Shown here piece by piece: positions 35,496-38,184 of a DNA stretch of 38,184 bases. Below the pieces are notes generated by a model. That model was not told the DNA's origin. It did no database searches and saw only the letters and a program-made list of their open reading frames with translations. The stretch spans positions 1-38,184 of the forward strand of contig JABWBD010000021.1 in assembly GCA_013360685.1 (NCBI GenBank), written 5' to 3'. The translations under genes and the position numbers were made by a program. Position 1 is the first letter of the stretch; each line of letters opens with the position of its first letter. Origin of the DNA: Pirellulales bacterium. GTDB lineage: Bacteria; Planctomycetota; Planctomycetia; Pirellulales; Thermoguttaceae.

Positions 35496-37532
35496 GTGAA
35501 AACCGTGAAACGGTATGCGTGCGTGGTCTTCGGACTGGCGATGGTCGGATCGCTCTCCGCCTCGCCCTTGGCGGTCCCCGAGGCGGAACAGCGGCAATGG
35601 CTCGACCACCTGTTGCCCCTGCCGCATGAAATCACCATTGGCCGGTCCGTGACGTTGAAATCCGCGGATGTCGCAGTAGTAGTTAACACCGATGCCGGTC
35701 CTGTTCACGAGCAGATCCATGCCGAACTCCGCGCCCTCTTCCAAGGGGATGTTGCCCGGGAGCCGGCCAAAGAAGGTTTCCAGATCCTTTTCGGTGTGCT
35801 CGATGGCAACGGGCAGGTCCAAGGGCATGCTGTTCCCGGCGCCGCACGCTTGCAGTCCTGCCCCAATGCGGAGCAGGCGTATCTTATCCGCCCCGATGGC
35901 GATCGCTGCCTGATCGTGGCGGCCTTGCATGAGCGCGGCTTGTATTACGGTGCGCAAACCTTGCGGCAACTGCTGGAGGCAAGGTTCACTCCCGACGCGA
36001 TCACGATTCCTCTGGCAACGGTCACCGACTGGCCGGATATGGAAGAGCGCGGAAGCTGGAATTCGGCCCGCGTGGTCCCTTTCCTGGCGTCCCTGAAGCT
36101 GAACTTTTTCACGTACACTTGCGGTTCCACTAGGCAGGCCAACGGCCTGCCCCGGCCGGTCGTGGACCCGAAGAGCATGGCTCTCCTCCGCCGCCATGCC
36201 ATGGTCCAGCGCGTGCAGATGCTGCACCACCTGAACTACTTCGACCGTCTCTATGGTCTTTATCAACTCTTTCCGGAACTGAAGGGGCAGGGGGATAAAG
36301 CGGTCTGCGAGGGTGAGCACTACAAATTCGCAAATCGCGACATCCCGGTCATCTGCGCGTCGCAGCCCCGCTGGAAGTCGATCCTGACGGAGATGCTCGA
36401 GGCCCTCGGCGAGCAACGTGCCCCGGAAGTCAGTGTCTGGCTGAGTGAATTCACCGGCCAGTGCCAGTGCGCGGAGTGCCTGAAATCCACGCAGACGCAG
36501 ACGGAAAGCAGGTTGGTCACCGAGGCGTGGCAGGCCGCGCGGAAGAAGTATCCCGCTCTGGGGTTGCGGATCTTCTATTCCCAGGGCGACGCAACCCCGG
36601 CCACGGCACAGGCCCTGGCGGCCCTGCCGCCGGAAGTCAAAATCGAGCGCGTGTACACCGTCTACAAGCCTTTCCTGGATGCCGCAAAGCAGGAAAAATG
36701 GGTCCTCTCCTTCAGTGGATACGACTGTATCACGACTCCAGACAACTGTTTCCAAACCCCGGACGCTGTCCGGCGCCCGATTGCCGATGGTCACCGAGCC
36801 GAGCTCAAAGGCGTGTTGAGTTGCAGCTATCCCTATTATGGAAACGGCGTCTTTCCTGCCGCCTACTACCCGGGCGTTTACAGTTTCCCTCTGAGCGCGT
36901 TGGCGGAGTGGTCTTGGAACCTAAGCGGACGCACGCCGCGCCAGTTCACGGAAGCCTGGGCCACGCGAGCCGGCTACCACCAGCCGGAGCGTTTCGCGGA
37001 TTGGGTCGAGGCCGTCACGGCCCTCAAGAAGTCGCTGGCCCAGCCGCGCGCTCCCGGGGCCGGTCTGCCGAACACCAAGGGATTCAAGAACCCGTTTGCA
37101 GACATTGTGGAAACCATACGGGACCGCAAGCCGCTGGGACTCTTCGCGACCGGCGAACTGGAAAAGGCCTCGTCCTCCTGCCGGGAGGCCCTCGCCCTGG
37201 CCGATCCATTGAACAAGCCGGAGCCGCTCGCCGAGACCCGGTACTTCGGGGCGCTGGTGGCGATGTACCAGAAACTCAACCTCCTTTCGGATGCCATTAC
37301 CGGCCTTGATCTTTCGCAACCCGCCCAGCGGGCGACGGTTCAGGAAGCCTGGCTCGCCTATCAAGCGTCGGTGGCTGCTGCTCTGGCGGCCAACGACAAA
37401 CGCATTGAGTTGTGGCGCGCCGAACCGGCCGACTATGTCGAAACCGCCCAGGCCGAGATCCACGCCCAATGGCAGACCGTCCGGAAAGCGATGGACGAAG
37501 CGATTGCCGCGATTCTGAAGCAGGCCCCGTAG
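35496..37532 (+). CDS. Secreted GH20/DUF4838-like glycoside hydrolase
   Basis: I choose the GTG at 35496 because GGGAGG stands 5 bp upstream; an ATG at 35472 has no such site. This gives 678 residues with a signal peptide (KRYACVVFGLAMVGSLSA). Residues 25-175 resemble the alpha/beta N-terminal domain of GH20 and GH67 enzymes (LLPLPHEITIGRSVTLKSAD, then ERGLYYGAQTLRQLLEAR). Then comes TVTDWPDMEERGSWN, the usual entry to the barrel. WLSEFTGQCQCAEC (about 318-331) matches the CxCxxC of DUF4838-type proteins and carries a candidate catalytic Glu. The C-terminus is helical. Related proteins remove N-acetylhexosamine or uronic acids; the exact activity is not assignable. It lies between two other secreted carbohydrate-active genes. 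Confidence 0.72.
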   Translation: MKTVKRYACVVFGLAMVGSLSASPLAVPEAEQRQWLDHLLPLPHEITIGRSVTLKSADVAVVVNTDAGPVHEQIHAELRALFQGDVAREPAKEGFQILFGVLDGNGQVQGHAVPGAARLQSCPNAEQAYLIRPDGDRCLIVAALHERGLYYGAQTLRQLLEARFTPDAITIPLATVTDWPDMEERGSWNSARVVPFLASLKLNFFTYTCGSTRQANGLPRPVVDPKSMALLRRHAMVQRVQMLHHLNYFDRLYGLYQLFPELKGQGDKAVCEGEHYKFANRDIPVICASQPRWKSILTEMLEALGEQRAPEVSVWLSEFTGQCQCAECLKSTQTQTESRLVTEAWQAARKKYPALGLRIFYSQGDATPATAQALAALPPEVKIERVYTVYKPFLDAAKQEKWVLSFSGYDCITTPDNCFQTPDAVRRPIADGHRAELKGVLSCSYPYYGNGVFPAAYYPGVYSFPLSALAEWSWNLSGRTPRQFTEAWATRAGYHQPERFADWVEAVTALKKSLAQPRAPGAGLPNTKGFKNPFADIVETIRDRKPLGLFATGELEKASSSCREALALADPLNKPEPLAETRYFGALVAMYQKLNLLSDAITGLDLSQPAQRATVQEAWLAYQASVAAALAANDKRIELWRAEPADYVETAQAEIHAQWQTVRKAMDEAIAAILKQAP

Positions 37533-37650
37533 CCGATCCAAAACGACCAGTAGGCATACGCCAATCCAAGTCCAGAATCCGTTCAGCCACTTGCCGCCAA
37601 GCACCTCGCCCAAACCGCCGTCCATCACCCAATCTCCTGAGGCACCGATC

Positions 37651-38184
37651 ATGAAGCGAATCCTTCCCATTCTTGCCGCAATGTTGGCATTCTCGCCGGC
37701 CGCTTTCGCCGAAGATGTCCGCCTTCGGCCTCTCAAGGACCTAAACGGCTACTTCCCGTTCGATCCGCCCGCATCCTTGAAGCAGTGGGAGGCGAGAAAA
37801 GAGGATGTGCGGCGGCAAATCCTGGTGGCGGGCGGATTGTGGCCCATGCCGACAAAGACGCCGCTGGACGCGGTGATCTACGGCAAGATCGACCGCGATG
37901 AATACACGGTCGAAAAGGTCTACTTCCAGAGCGTTCCGGGCTTCTACGTGACCGGCAATTTGTACCGGCCGAAGAACGTCGCCGGCAAGGCGCCGGGGGT
38001 GATGTTTGCGCACGGGCACCGGCAGGACGCGCGGCTCCACCTGGCGACCGAAGAGAGCGTCCGCCGGGAGATCGCCGCCGGGGCCGAGCGGTTCGAGCGC
38101 AGCGGACGCAGCACGTTCCAGTCCCTCTGCGTGCAGATTGCACGGATGGGCTGCGTCGTCTGGCAGTGGGACATGCTCAGCGAC
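37651..38184 (+). CDS. Secreted alpha/beta hydrolase (acetyl xylan esterase-like), cut by window edge
   Basis: The ATG at 37651 is followed by a signal peptide (MKRILPILAAMLAFSPAAFA) and 178 residues to the window edge. GLWPMPTKTPLDAVIYGKID, YTVEKVYFQSVPGFYVTGNL and GVMFAHGHRQDAR form the N-terminal part of a planctomycete acetyl-xylan-esterase/abhydrolase_7-like family; the HGH segment is the oxyanion-hole region. The catalytic Ser, Asp and His lie beyond the window. Such enzymes remove acetyl groups from polysaccharides, which would complement the GH10 enzyme at 27782. It follows the GH20-like gene by 118 bp on the same strand. Confidence 0.82.
   Translation, partial: MKRILPILAAMLAFSPAAFAEDVRLRPLKDLNGYFPFDPPASLKQWEARKEDVRRQILVAGGLWPMPTKTPLDAVIYGKIDRDEYTVEKVYFQSVPGFYVTGNLYRPKNVAGKAPGVMFAHGHRQDARLHLATEESVRREIAAGAERFERSGRSTFQSLCVQIARMGCVVWQWDMLSD

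Noticed and set aside
36921..37736. Minus-strand frame with a hydrophobic stretch (FWTWIGVCLLVVLDRL) in the 37533-37650 gap
   Set aside because: It lies mostly antisense to the GH20-like gene, has no ribosome binding site, and the hydrophobic run is short enough to be chance.

Overview
The window looks like chromosomal DNA of a planctomycete or a close relative in the PVC group, probably from a metagenome-assembled genome. The clues are high G+C, a Planctomycete-type cytochrome c domain (c-type heme motif in a [11 protein letters not shown] context), a Tat-exported Gfo/Idh/MocA oxidoreductase, many secreted glycoside hydrolase-like proteins, a DUF4058 remnant and many short palindromic repeats between genes. 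I saw no rRNA or CRISPR array and recognised no tRNA. Gene names rest on motifs read by eye; no database was searched.

Layout. 0-4.4 kb: the edge of a SET-domain gene (minus) abuts a decapitated DegT/DnrJ-type aminotransferase (plus), followed by a family 4 glycosyltransferase and a FemAB/GNAT protein with two tandem four-cysteine domains; this is an exopolysaccharide-type block. 4.5-6.7 kb (minus): a small antitoxin-like gene overlapping a PIN toxin that has lost its middle, and an unrecognised protein split in two by one in-frame TGA. 7.2-9.3 kb: a secreted TIM-barrel glycosidase-like protein. 9.5-10 kb: a frameshifted DUF4058 remnant. 10-15.8 kb (minus): two SNF2-family ATPases bracketing a coiled-coil/zinc-ribbon protein. 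16.2-18.4 kb: a Tat-exported oxidoreductase and two broken coding segments separated by a repeat element. 18.7-23.4 kb (plus): an MgtC/DUF4010 membrane protein and a single-chain AmmeMemoRadiSam protein (radical SAM + AMMECR1 + MEMO). 23.8-29.1 kb: a 1324-residue secreted multidomain protein convergent with a GH10 xylanase-like enzyme. 29.1-33.9 kb: a graveyard of mobile and decayed sequence (IS91 transposase piece, gutted phage terminase, RAYT remnant, truncated cytochrome) in which a DUF1284-like gene and a ribbon-helix-helix/HNH pair survive. 34-38.2 kb (plus): three secreted carbohydrate-active proteins, the last running off the edge.

How the parts fit. The secreted TIM-barrel, GH10, GH20-like and acetyl-xylan-esterase-like proteins, with the Tat-exported oxidoreductase, suggest a cell that degrades plant or algal polysaccharides. 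The dual-SNF2 cassette and the fused AmmeMemoRadiSam protein are the best candidates for little-described systems. The most striking structural pattern is a family of REP-like elements with a shared 12-bp terminal box and different palindromic cores, together with the remnant of the type of transposase (RAYT) that mobilises such elements.
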